A stretch of DNA of 64,000 nt. It comes from Bacillota bacterium. Its GTDB lineage: Bacteria; Bacillota; Proteinivoracia; UBA4975; VEMY01. The stretch's first letter is position 1; the number at the start of each line of letters is the position of its first letter. Under the pieces are notes generated by a model. That model was given only the letters and a program-made list of their open reading frames with translations, was not told the DNA's origin and did no database searches. The stretch covers positions 61,302-125,301 of the forward strand of contig VEMY01000026.1 in assembly GCA_009711825.1 (NCBI GenBank), written 5' to 3'. Positions 1 through 10,718 of the stretch are shown here, in pieces. A program made the position numbers and the translations under genes.

Positions 1-840
1 TCAGCTGAATTGGGGCTGCCAGGCGAAGAAATTGAGCTGCGTCTGGAACTGAAATTGATGGCCGATGTGGGGTTGATTGGTTTTCCCAATGTTGGCAAAT
101 CAACTTTGCTGGCTAATGTCTCAGCGGCACGGCCGAAAATTGCCGACTTTCCTTTTACGACAATTACACCCAATCTGGGGGTAGTGGCAGCCGGCGATGA
201 CTCTTTTGTTTTGGCGGATATTCCCGGTTTAATTGAGGGCGCTGCCCAGGGTAAGGGGTTAGGGCATCAGTTTCTGCGTCATGTTGAGCGCACCCGCCTG
301 TTAATTCACGTGCTGGATGTTTCGGGCCTCAGCGGGCGTGATCCTCTTGCCGACTGGAAGGCTGTAAATGCTGAACTAGGAGAATTTAATGATCGCCTGG
401 CAAGCTTGCCTCAGATAATCGTCCTCAATAAGAGTGATATTGCAGAGGCAGCTTACGTGGAGCAAGTGCGTAGCAAATTGCCGGGCGAGGTGTTTGTGGT
501 TTCCGGTGTAACCGGTTCTGGATTGAAAGAGCTGATGCATCATGTTGCGGGCAAGCTTCAGGACTTGCCTCGACAAGCATTGGTGGCCCCTGAACAGTCA
601 CCGGTTATTGATCTCACCCCGGAGGAAGGGATTATTGTAGATAAGGTGGAAGATTATTTTGTAGTCCGGGGCAGGCGGGTGGAAATCCTGGCTGCAAAGA
701 CAGACTTCGAGAACGATGATGCCGTTCGCAACTTCTTTCGAATGCTAAAACGTATCGGGGTTTACGACCGCTTGCGGGCTTGCGGTATCAAAGAGGGAGA
801 TACTGTGGTCATAGCCGACCAGGAGTTTACATATGAGTAA
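1..840 (+). CDS. obgE: GTPase Obg/CgtA, C-terminal part (5' end outside window)
   Basis: Ribosome-associated GTPase involved in 50S assembly and stress control. The frame is open from base 1, so the glycine-rich N-terminal Obg fold lies mostly upstream of the window. Visible are the G1 loop GFPNVGKST, the switch/G3 region DIPGLIEGA, the G4 motif NKSD and, in the last 60 or so residues, the OCT domain ([15 protein letters not shown] to the end). Its stop overlaps the nadD start by 8 bases, so the two are translationally coupled, an arrangement also typical of the Bacillus-type obg/nadD neighbourhood. Family assignment is certain; only the 5' end is missing because of the window edge. Confidence 0.97.
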   Translation, partial: SAELGLPGEEIELRLELKLMADVGLIGFPNVGKSTLLANVSAARPKIADFPFTTITPNLGVVAAGDDSFVLADIPGLIEGAAQGKGLGHQFLRHVERTRLLIHVLDVSGLSGRDPLADWKAVNAELGEFNDRLASLPQIIVLNKSDIAEAAYVEQVRSKLPGEVFVVSGVTGSGLKELMHHVAGKLQDLPRQALVAPEQSPVIDLTPEEGIIVDKVEDYFVVRGRRVEILAAKTDFENDDAVRNFFRMLKRIGVYDRLRACGIKEGDTVVIADQEFTYE

Positions 841-1438
841 AATTAAAATATTTTTTGGCGGTTCTTTTGATCCCCCTCATTTAGGCCATTTGCTGATGGC
901 GCAGCTGGCTTCGGAGAAGCTGGGGGCGCCGGTGACTTTTTTGCCTGCAGGCATCCCTCCCCACAAACAGGTGCGCTGCACAGCGGCCCAGCGCCTGGAG
1001 ATGGTTCGACTTGCAATTGCCGGAAACACTCTGTTTTCGGTTGATGATACGGAAATCAAGCGACGAGAACCGGCGTATACATATGAGACCCTGGAACAAT
1101 TGCAAGCACGTTACCAGCTACAGGCGGACAGCTTGTACTTCTTGTTGGGTAGCGACTCAGTGACAGAATTGGAAACATGGCGCAACCCGGAAAGGATTGC
1201 CGCTTTATGTACTTTATTGGTTTATCCCCGACAAGCTTGGTCTGAGCTTGATCTCACAGGTGTACGCCGGAGTTTGAACCTGCGGTTAGAAATTTGTGAT
1301 GCGCCAATCGTCCAGATTTCTTCTACTTTTATTCGCCAGCGAATACAACAATATAAGAGTGTCAGGTACATGCTTCCTGAGGCAGTGGCTGATTTTATTG
1401 CGGAAAGGGGTTTGTATCTGAAGGAAAAACGCGTCTAG
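833..1438 (+). CDS. nadD: Nicotinate-nucleotide adenylyltransferase
   Basis: Makes deamido-NAD from nicotinate mononucleotide and ATP, the step before NAD synthetase. The 201-residue protein is of full family length. The N-terminal nucleotidyltransferase signature [11 protein letters not shown] (HxGH) and the C-terminal [10 protein letters not shown] motif are both present. ATG at 833 lies inside the end of obgE. In many Firmicutes a yqeK HD-domain gene follows nadD; here it is absent and an LCP-like gene comes next, 35 bases downstream. Confidence 0.96.
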   Translation: MSKIKIFFGGSFDPPHLGHLLMAQLASEKLGAPVTFLPAGIPPHKQVRCTAAQRLEMVRLAIAGNTLFSVDDTEIKRREPAYTYETLEQLQARYQLQADSLYFLLGSDSVTELETWRNPERIAALCTLLVYPRQAWSELDLTGVRRSLNLRLEICDAPIVQISSTFIRQRIQQYKSVRYMLPEAVADFIAERGLYLKEKRV

Positions 1439-1473
1439 CGTTGAAAGAATAAATATGGGGAGGTGTAAGCACA

Positions 1474-2673
1474 GTGCGTAGATATTCACGTTCCGGGTAT
1501 TATCGGCGCCGGCGCAGGGGCTTCAACTACCGGCGTATGGGCACGATTCTGACGGTTGTTGTGTTTCTTATATTGATTGCGGCGAGTGTCAATTTCTTTA
1601 CGCTCTATAATGCGCTCAGAGTGTCTGATAGTCCGACAATCTGGTATCCTCAGGATCAGGAGCGCACCCAGTTTTTGGTGCTCGGTAGTTATCAAGACTC
1701 CGTCACTACCGCATCGATATTGAGTGTACCCGCCGACAGTTCGCGTCCTGTATATCTGCTAAACATTCCACCGGAAACGTTGGTGGACGATGCGGACGGT
1801 GTCAGGGAATCGTTATCCAAAATGTTTGCCCATAAGGGTATCGAACCTGTTATCAGTTCGCTGGACAACCTGCTGGGCTCCCTTTCTGTGGATTATTGGT
1901 TAACCTATGAATTTGATGAGTTACCGGCCCTGTTGGAGTCAGTGCAGCCGTTACAAATAACACTGGAGCAAGGACATTCGGTAACCATCGATGATACCGA
2001 TTATGTTTTTGCTGCCGGTGCAAACTCAATTTCTGACACCAACGTTCAGGCTTTTGCCGCCTTGGCCGACGACTCCTTGTCTCCGGAAGCAATTTATGCC
2101 CATAACAAATTGATAGTCGCGGTTTTTAATGAAGTTTTTGCGCTAAATAATCTAGTTAATATGGTCGATAATCTGAGATTGGTAAACACTATGCATGACA
2201 CAAATTTATCCGCCCGGGAGCTTGCCCGTTTCCGGGACACTTTAGCGGCAGTCAATCAACATAATTCGGATGTTTTATTGCTGCCGGGCCGGTGGTTGAG
2301 CGCAGATAACGACAGATTCTGGTCAGCGGAACCACGGCTAGTCAATTTGGTGGTCAGGCAGTTTCTGGAGGATATTCCCGCGTACAACCGGGATACTCTG
2401 GTTGTAGATGTTTATAATGGTAACGGGGTTGATGGGTTCGCCGGCAGTTCGGCTGAAAACCTGCGAGCTTTGGAATACCAGATTGGCCGAGTGGACAATG
2501 CCGACGTTACTCAACAAACCCAGATTTATTATTTGCCTGAGTACCAATTGGCTGCGCTGGAACTGGCGCTGATTCTGGACTGTGAGCCGGCGTTAATTGA
2601 GGGTGAATATAATGATTCCGAAAACCCGGTTTCAATTATCTTAGGTAAAGATCTGATTGGAGGTAGTGAATGA
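1474..2673 (+). CDS. LytR-CpsA-Psr-like membrane-anchored protein with LytR C-terminal domain
   Basis: A 399-residue envelope protein starting with GTG behind a GGGAGGTG ribosome site. An Arg/Tyr-rich cytoplasmic tail (residues 1-25) precedes one transmembrane helix (about 26-48). An LCP-like fold follows (about 68-230) and a LytR_C domain lies near 310-390 (VDVYNGNGVDGFAG). LCP enzymes attach teichoic acids or other glycopolymers to peptidoglycan. In this copy the usual catalytic Asp and Arg positions look replaced (NIPPETL where SIPRDT is normal; no TDT motif), so catalysis is doubtful and a binding or scaffolding role is possible. It sits between nadD and rsfS, a common Firmicute order, and overlaps rsfS by ATGA. 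Confidence 0.75.
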   Translation: MRRYSRSGYYRRRRRGFNYRRMGTILTVVVFLILIAASVNFFTLYNALRVSDSPTIWYPQDQERTQFLVLGSYQDSVTTASILSVPADSSRPVYLLNIPPETLVDDADGVRESLSKMFAHKGIEPVISSLDNLLGSLSVDYWLTYEFDELPALLESVQPLQITLEQGHSVTIDDTDYVFAAGANSISDTNVQAFAALADDSLSPEAIYAHNKLIVAVFNEVFALNNLVNMVDNLRLVNTMHDTNLSARELARFRDTLAAVNQHNSDVLLLPGRWLSADNDRFWSAEPRLVNLVVRQFLEDIPAYNRDTLVVDVYNGNGVDGFAGSSAENLRALEYQIGRVDNADVTQQTQIYYLPEYQLAALELALILDCEPALIEGEYNDSENPVSIILGKDLIGGSE

Positions 2674-2993
2674 CTGGCACCGAACTCTTAGACATTGCTG
2701 TAAGCGCTGCTGACGACAAGAAAGCCCAAGAGATCAGCATTCTCGATATCAGCGGGCAATCATCGGTTGCGGATTATTTTCTAGTTATCACCGGTTCCAA
2801 CAAAATACAGACCAGAGCCATCGCTGATTCAATTCAGGATGCTCTTGCCGAGCATGATGTACAGTTATTTCGCAAGCAGGGGTACCAGGAAGGAGAGTGG
2901 ATTCTCCTGGATTATATTGATGTTGTCATTCACGTGTTTTTGCCTGCCAGCCGCGAATACTACCAGCTGGAACGGCTGTGGGGAGAAGCTTGA
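2670..2993 (+). CDS. rsfS: Ribosomal silencing factor RsfS
   Basis: A 107-residue RsfS/YbeB/Iojap protein. The family binds ribosomal protein L14 on the 50S subunit and blocks subunit joining when nutrients are short. The conserved core SVADYFLVITGSN is visible, as is the terminal segment around VIHVFLP and YYQLERLWG. ATG overlaps the stop of the LCP-like gene (ATGA), and the TGA stop overlaps the TTG start of the following methyltransferase, so the three genes look co-translated. Length and motifs fit the family exactly. Confidence 0.95.
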   Translation: MTGTELLDIAVSAADDKKAQEISILDISGQSSVADYFLVITGSNKIQTRAIADSIQDALAEHDVQLFRKQGYQEGEWILLDYIDVVIHVFLPASREYYQLERLWGEA

Positions 2994-3712
2994 ATACGCC
3001 TGATCCCTACGCGACTTTGGCAAGGCATTATGACCGATTGATGGCATCAGTTCCCTACGGGCGCTGGGCAAAATTTATTGCTGCTTTTGCAGCGCCCGGA
3101 GCAAAAATTATTGACTTGGGTTGCGGGACAGGCAATTTGGCTTTGCGCTTAAGCAGGGCCGGATTTCAGGTCATCGGGATTGATATATCACCGGCGATGC
3201 TTAGTATCGCCAGTGCCAAACCGGGCAGCGGCCAGGTTCAATGGCTGCACCAAAGTTTTTTTAATTTTACCGAAACAGCCGACTTGGTTTGCTGTACTTG
3301 TGATGGGCTTAACCATATCATCCAGGTGAAAGATATCATCGCTGTCTTCCGGCAGGTTTACCGCAAGTTGCGTCCCGGCGGATGCTTTATATTTGACATC
3401 AACTCGCCGGATAAATATCGGCATATTCTAGCCGACAATTTATTTTATTTGTCTTCCGATACTGGTGAAATAATCTGGCAGAATCATTTCAGCTACCCCT
3501 GGAACGAAGCTGATTTGACCCTATTCGAAAGGAAAGGGGATTTCTACAGCCGGCATCGCATTTCGATTGTGGAGCGTTGCTATCAACCGTCATCCCTGTT
3601 ATACTGGTTGCGACAAACTGGTTTCTCGGTCGGTGACTTGAAGGATGACTATACTATGCGTTCGCCTGGCTTTAAGACACAGAGGATCACCTTTGTCGGC
3701 AAAAAAATCTAA
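2990..3712 (+). CDS. Class I SAM-dependent methyltransferase, YqeM type
   Basis: A 240-residue Rossmann-fold methyltransferase with SAM-binding motif I IIDLGCGTGNLAL near residue 37, motif II GIDIS and a downstream RKLRPGGCFIFDIN segment. The substrate is unknown. The position directly after rsfS matches B. subtilis yqeM. The start is best placed at TTG 2990, where TTG and the rsfS TGA overlap and GGGAG lies at 2981-2985; GTG 2978 is an in-frame alternative adding four residues. The last gene before it that shares the transcript is rsfS, and a DUF1858 gene follows within 13 bases. Confidence 0.85.
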   Translation: MNTPDPYATLARHYDRLMASVPYGRWAKFIAAFAAPGAKIIDLGCGTGNLALRLSRAGFQVIGIDISPAMLSIASAKPGSGQVQWLHQSFFNFTETADLVCCTCDGLNHIIQVKDIIAVFRQVYRKLRPGGCFIFDINSPDKYRHILADNLFYLSSDTGEIIWQNHFSYPWNEADLTLFERKGDFYSRHRISIVERCYQPSSLLYWLRQTGFSVGDLKDDYTMRSPGFKTQRITFVGKKI

Positions 3713-3724
3713 GGAGTGATGACT

Positions 3725-3916
3725 GTGAGTTTCGATAAGGGAATGACAATTCGGGAAGTACTTGAAAAAGAACCGAAGACTGTTGATGTTTTTTTAAGTT
3801 TCGGTATGCACTGTGTGGGGTGCCCCACAGCCAGCGGTGAAACAATTGAACAAGCCGCAGCTGTGCATGGAATCAACCTCGACCTCTTAATGGATAAGCT
3901 AAACGAAGTTAAATAA
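3725..3916 (+). CDS. DUF1858 domain protein (small putative redox-disulfide protein)
   Basis: A 63-residue protein that is essentially one DUF1858 domain, a fold often fused to or near redox enzymes. The GMHCVGCPTA segment carries a CxxC pair expected of the family, suggesting thiol-redox or metal-related chemistry, though no function is established. AAGGAG at 3711-3716 suits GTG 3725 (spacing 8); ATG 3719 is too near the ribosome site. A strong terminator follows at once, so this ends the obgE-nadD-rsfS transcript. Confidence 0.8.
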   Translation: MSFDKGMTIREVLEKEPKTVDVFLSFGMHCVGCPTASGETIEQAAAVHGINLDLLMDKLNEVK

Positions 3917-3922
3917 GTAGCC

Positions 3923-3952
3923 AAAAAGCTGTTGTTTCGACAACAGCTTTTA
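3923..3952 (+). terminator. Rho-independent terminator after the DUF1858 gene
   Basis: The arms AAAGCTGTTG and CAACAGCTTT flank a six-base loop and are followed by a short T run. It closes the first gene group. Confidence 0.85.
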
Positions 3953-4011
3953 ATATGCAGGATTTCTCACCCCTTTTGTTGAATATTCACACATATCGGG
4001 GGGGGGGAGAT

Positions 4012-4536
4012 ATGCAAATTTCCATTAAAGAAGTGCTGGCTGTGAGTATTTTGGCTGTTATGATGGCGATTGTCGGGACGTGTAATCTGCGCTCGGCCCC
4101 GCCGGCGGAAAGCACAGAAGCTGACGCATCTGTGCTAGTGCATGTTGCCGGCGCTGTTAACAATCCGGGGGTGTACGAGCTTACTTACGGGGCCCGGGTT
4201 CAAGATGCGCTGGCTGCCGCCGGGGGTATTAAGAGTGAGGGCAATGCCGACACGCTAAATTTGGCTGCCTATGTTTTTGACGGGCAAAAAATCTATGTTC
4301 CTGCTTTGCAAAGAGCTGAGCAAACCGAATCACAGACAAATGGCCTGATAAATATCAATGTAGCCAACCTCAGCGAATTGCAAACACTGCCTGGAATCGG
4401 ACCTGCGATCGCGGAGAGGATTATCACTTACAGAGAGCAGACCGGCGGTTTTTCCAGTCCCGAAGACATAATGAATGTCGACCGAATCGGGCCCAAGACA
4501 TTTGAAAACATCCGCAGCTTAATATGTGTTGAGTAG
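4012..4536 (+). CDS. comEA: Competence protein ComEA (helix-hairpin-helix DNA receptor)
   Basis: Membrane-anchored double-stranded DNA receptor for natural transformation. The 174-residue protein has an N-terminal transmembrane segment (about 6-25), an SLBB domain (VHVAGAVNNPGVYEL, about 43-95) and a C-terminal HhH domain with NVANLSELQTLPGIGPAIAERI and a second IGPKTFENI hairpin. The ATG at 4012 is preceded by an unbroken run of ten G at 3998-4007 that serves as ribosome site; a start at 3955 would fall in the upstream terminator region. comEC lies 2.4 kb downstream, separated by speE, a hydrolase and pyrR, rather than adjacent. Confidence 0.92.
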   Translation: MQISIKEVLAVSILAVMMAIVGTCNLRSAPPAESTEADASVLVHVAGAVNNPGVYELTYGARVQDALAAAGGIKSEGNADTLNLAAYVFDGQKIYVPALQRAEQTESQTNGLININVANLSELQTLPGIGPAIAERIITYREQTGGFSSPEDIMNVDRIGPKTFENIRSLICVE

Positions 4537-4582
4537 TTTGGTCGCCGCCGGAAGACATGGTATGATTAGACAGGAGGTGAAT

Positions 4583-5398
4583 ATGATGGATTTGTGGTTT
4601 TCGGAAAGAGAAACCGAGAATATCAAAGTGCAATGGAAACTCGCCCGCACTCTGGCATCCCACCAATCCCAGTATCAAAAGATCGATATTGTAGAATTTG
4701 TTGAGTTCGGTCGCGGATTAATCTTAGACGGGGTTATTCAAACAACTCTGAGTGACGAATTCATATATCATGAGATGCTGGCTCATGTTCCGCTCAACAC
4801 CCATCCCAATCCGAAAACAGTGCTGGTTGTCGGTGGCGGTGACGGAGGGACTGTGAGGGAGGTTTTGAAACATAATATTGATTCCGTTGACCTGGTGGAA
4901 ATAGACGGCGATGTGGTCCGGCTCTGTAGGGAATTTCTGCCGGAGTTGGCAGGCGGTCTGGATGACCCCCGGGTTAGAGTCCACATTGGTGATGGGATTG
5001 AGTATGTACGTAAGCGGGAGGCGGCCTATGACTGTGTCTTGGTTGATTCATCAGACCCCGTCGGTCCGGCTGTCGGATTATTTGCCCGGGAGTTCTATAG
5101 TGATATTTTCAGGGCGCTCAAACCGGGAGGGTTGATGGCTGCTCAGACAGAGTCGCCGCTTTTCAATCAGGATTTGATCCGCCAGGTCACTAAGGGTTTG
5201 CGACAGATATTTCAAGATGTGCGATTTTACTGGGCCAACGTTCCAACCTATTCGATTGGCCCCTGGAGCTTTGCCCTGGCCGGTCAAAACATTAAAGGGG
5301 TTAATATGTCAGTCACCAGCGGCTGCCGGTATTATAATGATGCTATACACCAAGGCGCTTTTATGCTGCCTGCATATTTTCAAGATTTGTTGAAATAA
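4583..5398 (+). CDS. speE: Polyamine aminopropyltransferase (spermidine synthase)
   Basis: Transfers aminopropyl from decarboxylated SAM to putrescine. The 271-residue protein shows the family signature VLVVGGGDGGTVREVLKH, DDPRVRVHIGDG and DSSDPVGPA, in the same order as B. subtilis SpeE. The AGGAGGTGA site at 4572-4580 sets the start at ATG 4583 or 4586; upstream in-frame codons reach into comEA and lack a ribosome site. speD, which makes the decarboxylated SAM, is at 50589. SpeE is followed by a reverse-strand gene, so it is the last forward gene of its group. Confidence 0.95.
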   Translation: MMDLWFSERETENIKVQWKLARTLASHQSQYQKIDIVEFVEFGRGLILDGVIQTTLSDEFIYHEMLAHVPLNTHPNPKTVLVVGGGDGGTVREVLKHNIDSVDLVEIDGDVVRLCREFLPELAGGLDDPRVRVHIGDGIEYVRKREAAYDCVLVDSSDPVGPAVGLFAREFYSDIFRALKPGGLMAAQTESPLFNQDLIRQVTKGLRQIFQDVRFYWANVPTYSIGPWSFALAGQNIKGVNMSVTSGCRYYNDAIHQGAFMLPAYFQDLLK

Positions 5399-5419
5399 AA
5401 AAAGGACTCGTTGAGTCCT
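5395..5419 (-). terminator. Terminator of the reverse-strand SleB-like gene
   Basis: AGGACTC and GAGTCCT flank a three-base loop at 5403-5419. The A-rich flank (5395-5402) gives a T run when read on the minus strand. On the plus strand the T run is poor, so it mainly serves the hydrolase gene but may also slow speE read-through. Confidence 0.75.
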
Positions 5420-5433
5420 CTTAAGGCACGTTT

Positions 5434-6186
5434 TTAACGGGCAAATACATGGCGTCCAATTTGAGTGATTATTGGACGTATCCGGATCCATTGATTGGTG
5501 GCGGTAACCGGATTGTAGTAGAAGATTGCGCCCTGGCTGGGATCGGTACCTTCTAAAGCTTCTTCTACAGCGTCATACGCTGTCTGATTAGGAGTGAGCC
5601 AAAACTGGCCGTCATGAACAGCGGTAAATGCCCAAGGTTCAAAAATTACGCTGGAAATTGTGTTGGGAAATTCATCATGTTCAACGCGGTTGAAAATGAC
5701 TGCTGCCACTGCAACCTGACCGTTGAATGGTTCTCCCCGGGCTTCGCTGTATACTGCCCTAGCCAGGAGATCCATTTCTTCGCTGGTTACATTCATTCGC
5801 TGCCCATTTGGATTGCCGTTTGATTGTTGCCGGGTGGGCATGGTCAGACGTTGCCCGACTACAATCAAGTTGCTCTGCAGGTTATTGGCTTGTTTTATCG
5901 CATCAACTGTTGTGTCATATTGACGGGCCAGCATAAACAAGGTGTTGCCACGCACTACCGTGTGTACTTGGGGGATTTTCAACTCTCTGCCTGCATAAAT
6001 CAAATCACTGGACAGATCATTGGCATCTTTCAGGTTTTGTACTGAAACCCCAAACTGATTTGATATACGCCACAGGTTGTCTCCGGGCTTGATTTGATAA
6101 GTTTGACCGTAGGCAGTGGATAATGACGCGAGGAGGATCGTCAAACAGATGGTAAACGTCGCTGTTCTCGATAGCTTTCTTAACAT
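5434..6186 (-). CDS. LysM-containing SleB-type cell wall hydrolase
   Basis: A 250-residue secreted protein. It has a signal peptide (to about residue 27, cut after TAYG), two LysM peptidoglycan-binding repeats (YQIKPGDNLWRISNQFG and HTVVRGNTLFMLARQYD) and a C-terminal Hydrolase_2/SleB domain (LLARAVYSEARGEPFNGQ...). SleB-type enzymes are lytic transglycosylases acting on spore cortex; LysM-SleB proteins also act in vegetative wall remodelling, so its stage is not certain. It has its own promoter and terminator and lies convergent to speE and divergent from pyrR. The ribosome site (AAGGGACGG) is mediocre. Confidence 0.88.
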   Translation of the reverse strand: MLRKLSRTATFTICLTILLASLSTAYGQTYQIKPGDNLWRISNQFGVSVQNLKDANDLSSDLIYAGRELKIPQVHTVVRGNTLFMLARQYDTTVDAIKQANNLQSNLIVVGQRLTMPTRQQSNGNPNGQRMNVTSEEMDLLARAVYSEARGEPFNGQVAVAAVIFNRVEHDEFPNTISSVIFEPWAFTAVHDGQFWLTPNQTAYDAVEEALEGTDPSQGAIFYYNPVTATNQWIRIRPIITQIGRHVFAR

Positions 6187-6234
6187 AATTCACCGTCCCT
6201 TAGTAATTCTGTAGTTTATCGAAATACAGTGTAA

Positions 6235-6263
6235 ATTATAGATGTTTCAGGGAGCCGCAACAA
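6235..6263 (-). promoter_or_regulatory. Sigma-A type promoter for the SleB-like gene
   Basis: Read on the minus strand, TTGTTG (6258-6263), a 17-base spacer and a perfect TATAAT (6235-6240) lie about 50 bases before the hydrolase ATG. A sigma-A promoter would suggest vegetative expression. Confidence 0.55.
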
Positions 6264-6367
6264 ACCGCTTACTTGTCCATATCGGCGTCAATTGCGCACT
6301 AGTTTATGTTATGTAAACTTATCCAAGTTTTTTCTTATGATTGCTGTATGATGGCAGATTTGGGTAG

Positions 6368-9117
<2,750 letters not shown>

Positions 9118-9966
9118 CTGCAAAGTTTGCCGGCGAAAATATTTGGGATATCGAGCGTCCCGGTTCCTGGCAGGAGTTGGCTGATAAGCTGGCAACCCAG
9201 GGTATGTTTGCTGAGAGCAGGGTCTTTATTGTTGATTATGGGGAGTTAACCCGCTGGCAGGGTGTCGATGCCGGCAGTGTGGAGAGAGTTCTACCCAGCC
9301 ATACTAATGTTTTAGTTATTTATGCTCTGGGTAAGCCGGACAAGCGTACGGGATTGTATAAAGCCGTAAGCAAACATTCCAGGGAAGAAGTTTTGTCCGC
9401 TCCACGTGACCTGGTGCGCTGGGTGATGGACGAGACAAATCATCGTCAGGGAACTATTTCGCGGTCGGCAGCCCGGGCGCTTTTGGCCCGGACAGGTCCG
9501 GATCTGCAATTGCTCAGCACTGAAATTGACAAATTGCTCAGTTATAATGCACAGATAACTGAAGAATCCGTAACTGAGCTGGCGACTAACTCTGTCCAGG
9601 CCAATGTGTTTCAATTGGTGGACGCGGTGGTAACCGGCAACACTAAGCGCAGTCTAGAAACAGCCAGCTTGTTATATACTGGCGCTTCGGCGTTTCCGTA
9701 TATTATCCAGATGCTCGCCCGTCAATACCGTTATTTATTTCAGATTGTTTTTTTAAAGAAACAAGGTTTCGGCGCCAGTGAAATCAGCGAGCGTTTAAAA
9801 TTGCATTCCTACGCCTTTGAAATTATGTGGAAGCAGGCAAATAACCTGGATGTAGCGAAATGTGCCGTCGCTTTGCAGAACTTGGCCGAAGCCGATTATA
9901 AATTTAAGACAGGAGCTTACCCCGCGTTTGCTCTGTTGCATAGTCTGATCACCAAATTAGCAAAAT

Positions 9967-9998
9967 AAAAAATCCCGATTATTGGTCGGGATTTTTTT
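9967..9998. terminator. Bidirectional terminator between holA and rpsT
   Basis: AAAAAATCCCGA and TCGGGATTTTTTT form a stem with a seven-base loop and runs on both sides, so it can stop transcripts of both converging genes. Confidence 0.9.
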
Positions 9999-10248
9999 AT
10001 AGTTTTGCGGCCAGTCTCGATTTGCGACGGGCAGCGGCGTTTTTATGGATGATACCTTTGGCTGCAGCTTTGTCGAGCTGGGATGAAACTTTTTGGAAAA
10101 GGACAGTGGCTTTTTCTTGTTCGCCGGCGTTGACAGCTTGTTCATATTTTTTTGCCGTTGTTTTGATGGCGGATTTGGCGCTAGTGTTGCGTACACGTTT
10201 AACAGCGCTGATTTTGACGCGCTTCTTCGCTGATTTGATATTTGGCAA
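9997..10248 (-). CDS. rpsT: 30S ribosomal protein S20
   Basis: An 83-residue, Lys/Arg/Ala-rich primary 16S rRNA-binding protein with the S20 hallmarks PNIKSAKKR at the N-terminus, KTTAKKYEQAV and GIIHKNAAARRKSRL near the C-terminus. Translation starts at TTG (10246-10248), with AAGGAGGTG eight bases upstream; longer readings past this point are not supported. The non-AUG start recalls E. coli rpsT, which also uses TTG and autoregulates translation. Its promoter shares a -35 box with the divergent gene. Confidence 0.95.
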   Translation of the reverse strand: MPNIKSAKKRVKISAVKRVRNTSAKSAIKTTAKKYEQAVNAGEQEKATVLFQKVSSQLDKAAAKGIIHKNAAARRKSRLAAKL

Positions 10249-10286
10249 TTGGTACACCTCCTTGTTTCTGAATAGGCAACATAAGG

Positions 10287-10315
10287 ATTTTATCACGGCT
10301 CCGGGTGGATTGCAA
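10287..10315 (-). promoter_or_regulatory. Promoter of rpsT
   Basis: On the minus strand TTGCAA (10310-10315) is followed after 17 bases by TAAAAT (10287-10292). The -35 hexamer is self-complementary and is also used by the plus-strand promoter. Confidence 0.65.
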
Positions 10316-10338
10316 GTTTTACCGGCCAGAATTATTTT
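10310..10338 (+). promoter_or_regulatory. Promoter of the phage-holin-family gene, sharing the rpsT -35 box
   Basis: TTGCAA (10310-10315), a 17-base spacer and TATTTT (10333-10338) lie 40 bases before the gene start. The same six bases act as -35 on the opposite strand. Confidence 0.5.
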
Positions 10339-10378
10339 GTTTTTTCTGGGACAATCTAAGCAAGAAGGAGGGAATACA

Positions 10379-10705
10379 ATGCTAAGATTAGTGGTTAGGT
10401 TTATAGTTTCTGCTTTGGTTTTGATGTTCGTCGGATTTCTTGTGCCGGGTGTCTCTGGAATGGGTTTTGGGACCGCTCTCCTGGCGGCAGTAGTAATCAG
10501 CGTCTTGGGATATCTGGCGGAGTCGCTGTTTGGCAAAAACGCTTCTCCTCAAAACCGGGGTTTAGCCGGCTTTGCTTCGGCAGCTGTGGTTATTTATCTG
10601 ACCCAATGGCTGGTGCCTGAATTCAATGTCTCAATCATTGGCGCCCTGTTGGCTGCCTTGGTTATCGGGATAATCGACGCATTCGTGCCCACTGAGTTAA
10701 GGTAA
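10379..10705 (+). CDS. Phage-holin-family small membrane protein (superfamily IV type)
   Basis: A 108-residue, four-helix hydrophobic protein (MLRLVVRFIVSALVL..., LLAAVVISVLGYLAES, FASAAVVIYLTQWLV, IIGALLAALVIGIID). It resembles the 4-TMS holin superfamily IV, whose chromosomal members (YvlD-like) have no proven holin role. ATG 10379 follows AAGGAGGG. An upstream in-frame extension would run antisense through rpsT and is not supported. It stands just before gpr, 13 bases from its start, and may be co-transcribed with it. Confidence 0.75.
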   Translation: MLRLVVRFIVSALVLMFVGFLVPGVSGMGFGTALLAAVVISVLGYLAESLFGKNASPQNRGLAGFASAAVVIYLTQWLVPEFNVSIIGALLAALVIGIIDAFVPTELR

Positions 10706-10718
10706 CGTGGAGGTTAAT

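Noticed and set aside
6300..6319. Inverted repeat AGTTTA/TAAACT with a seven-base loop
   Set aside because: Six-base arms in AT-rich sequence arise easily by chance and there is no independent sign of an operator.
10022..10378. Long forward frame leading into the small membrane protein at 10379
   Set aside because: It runs antisense through rpsT, has no ribosome site at its start, and the holin-like protein is complete from ATG 10379.
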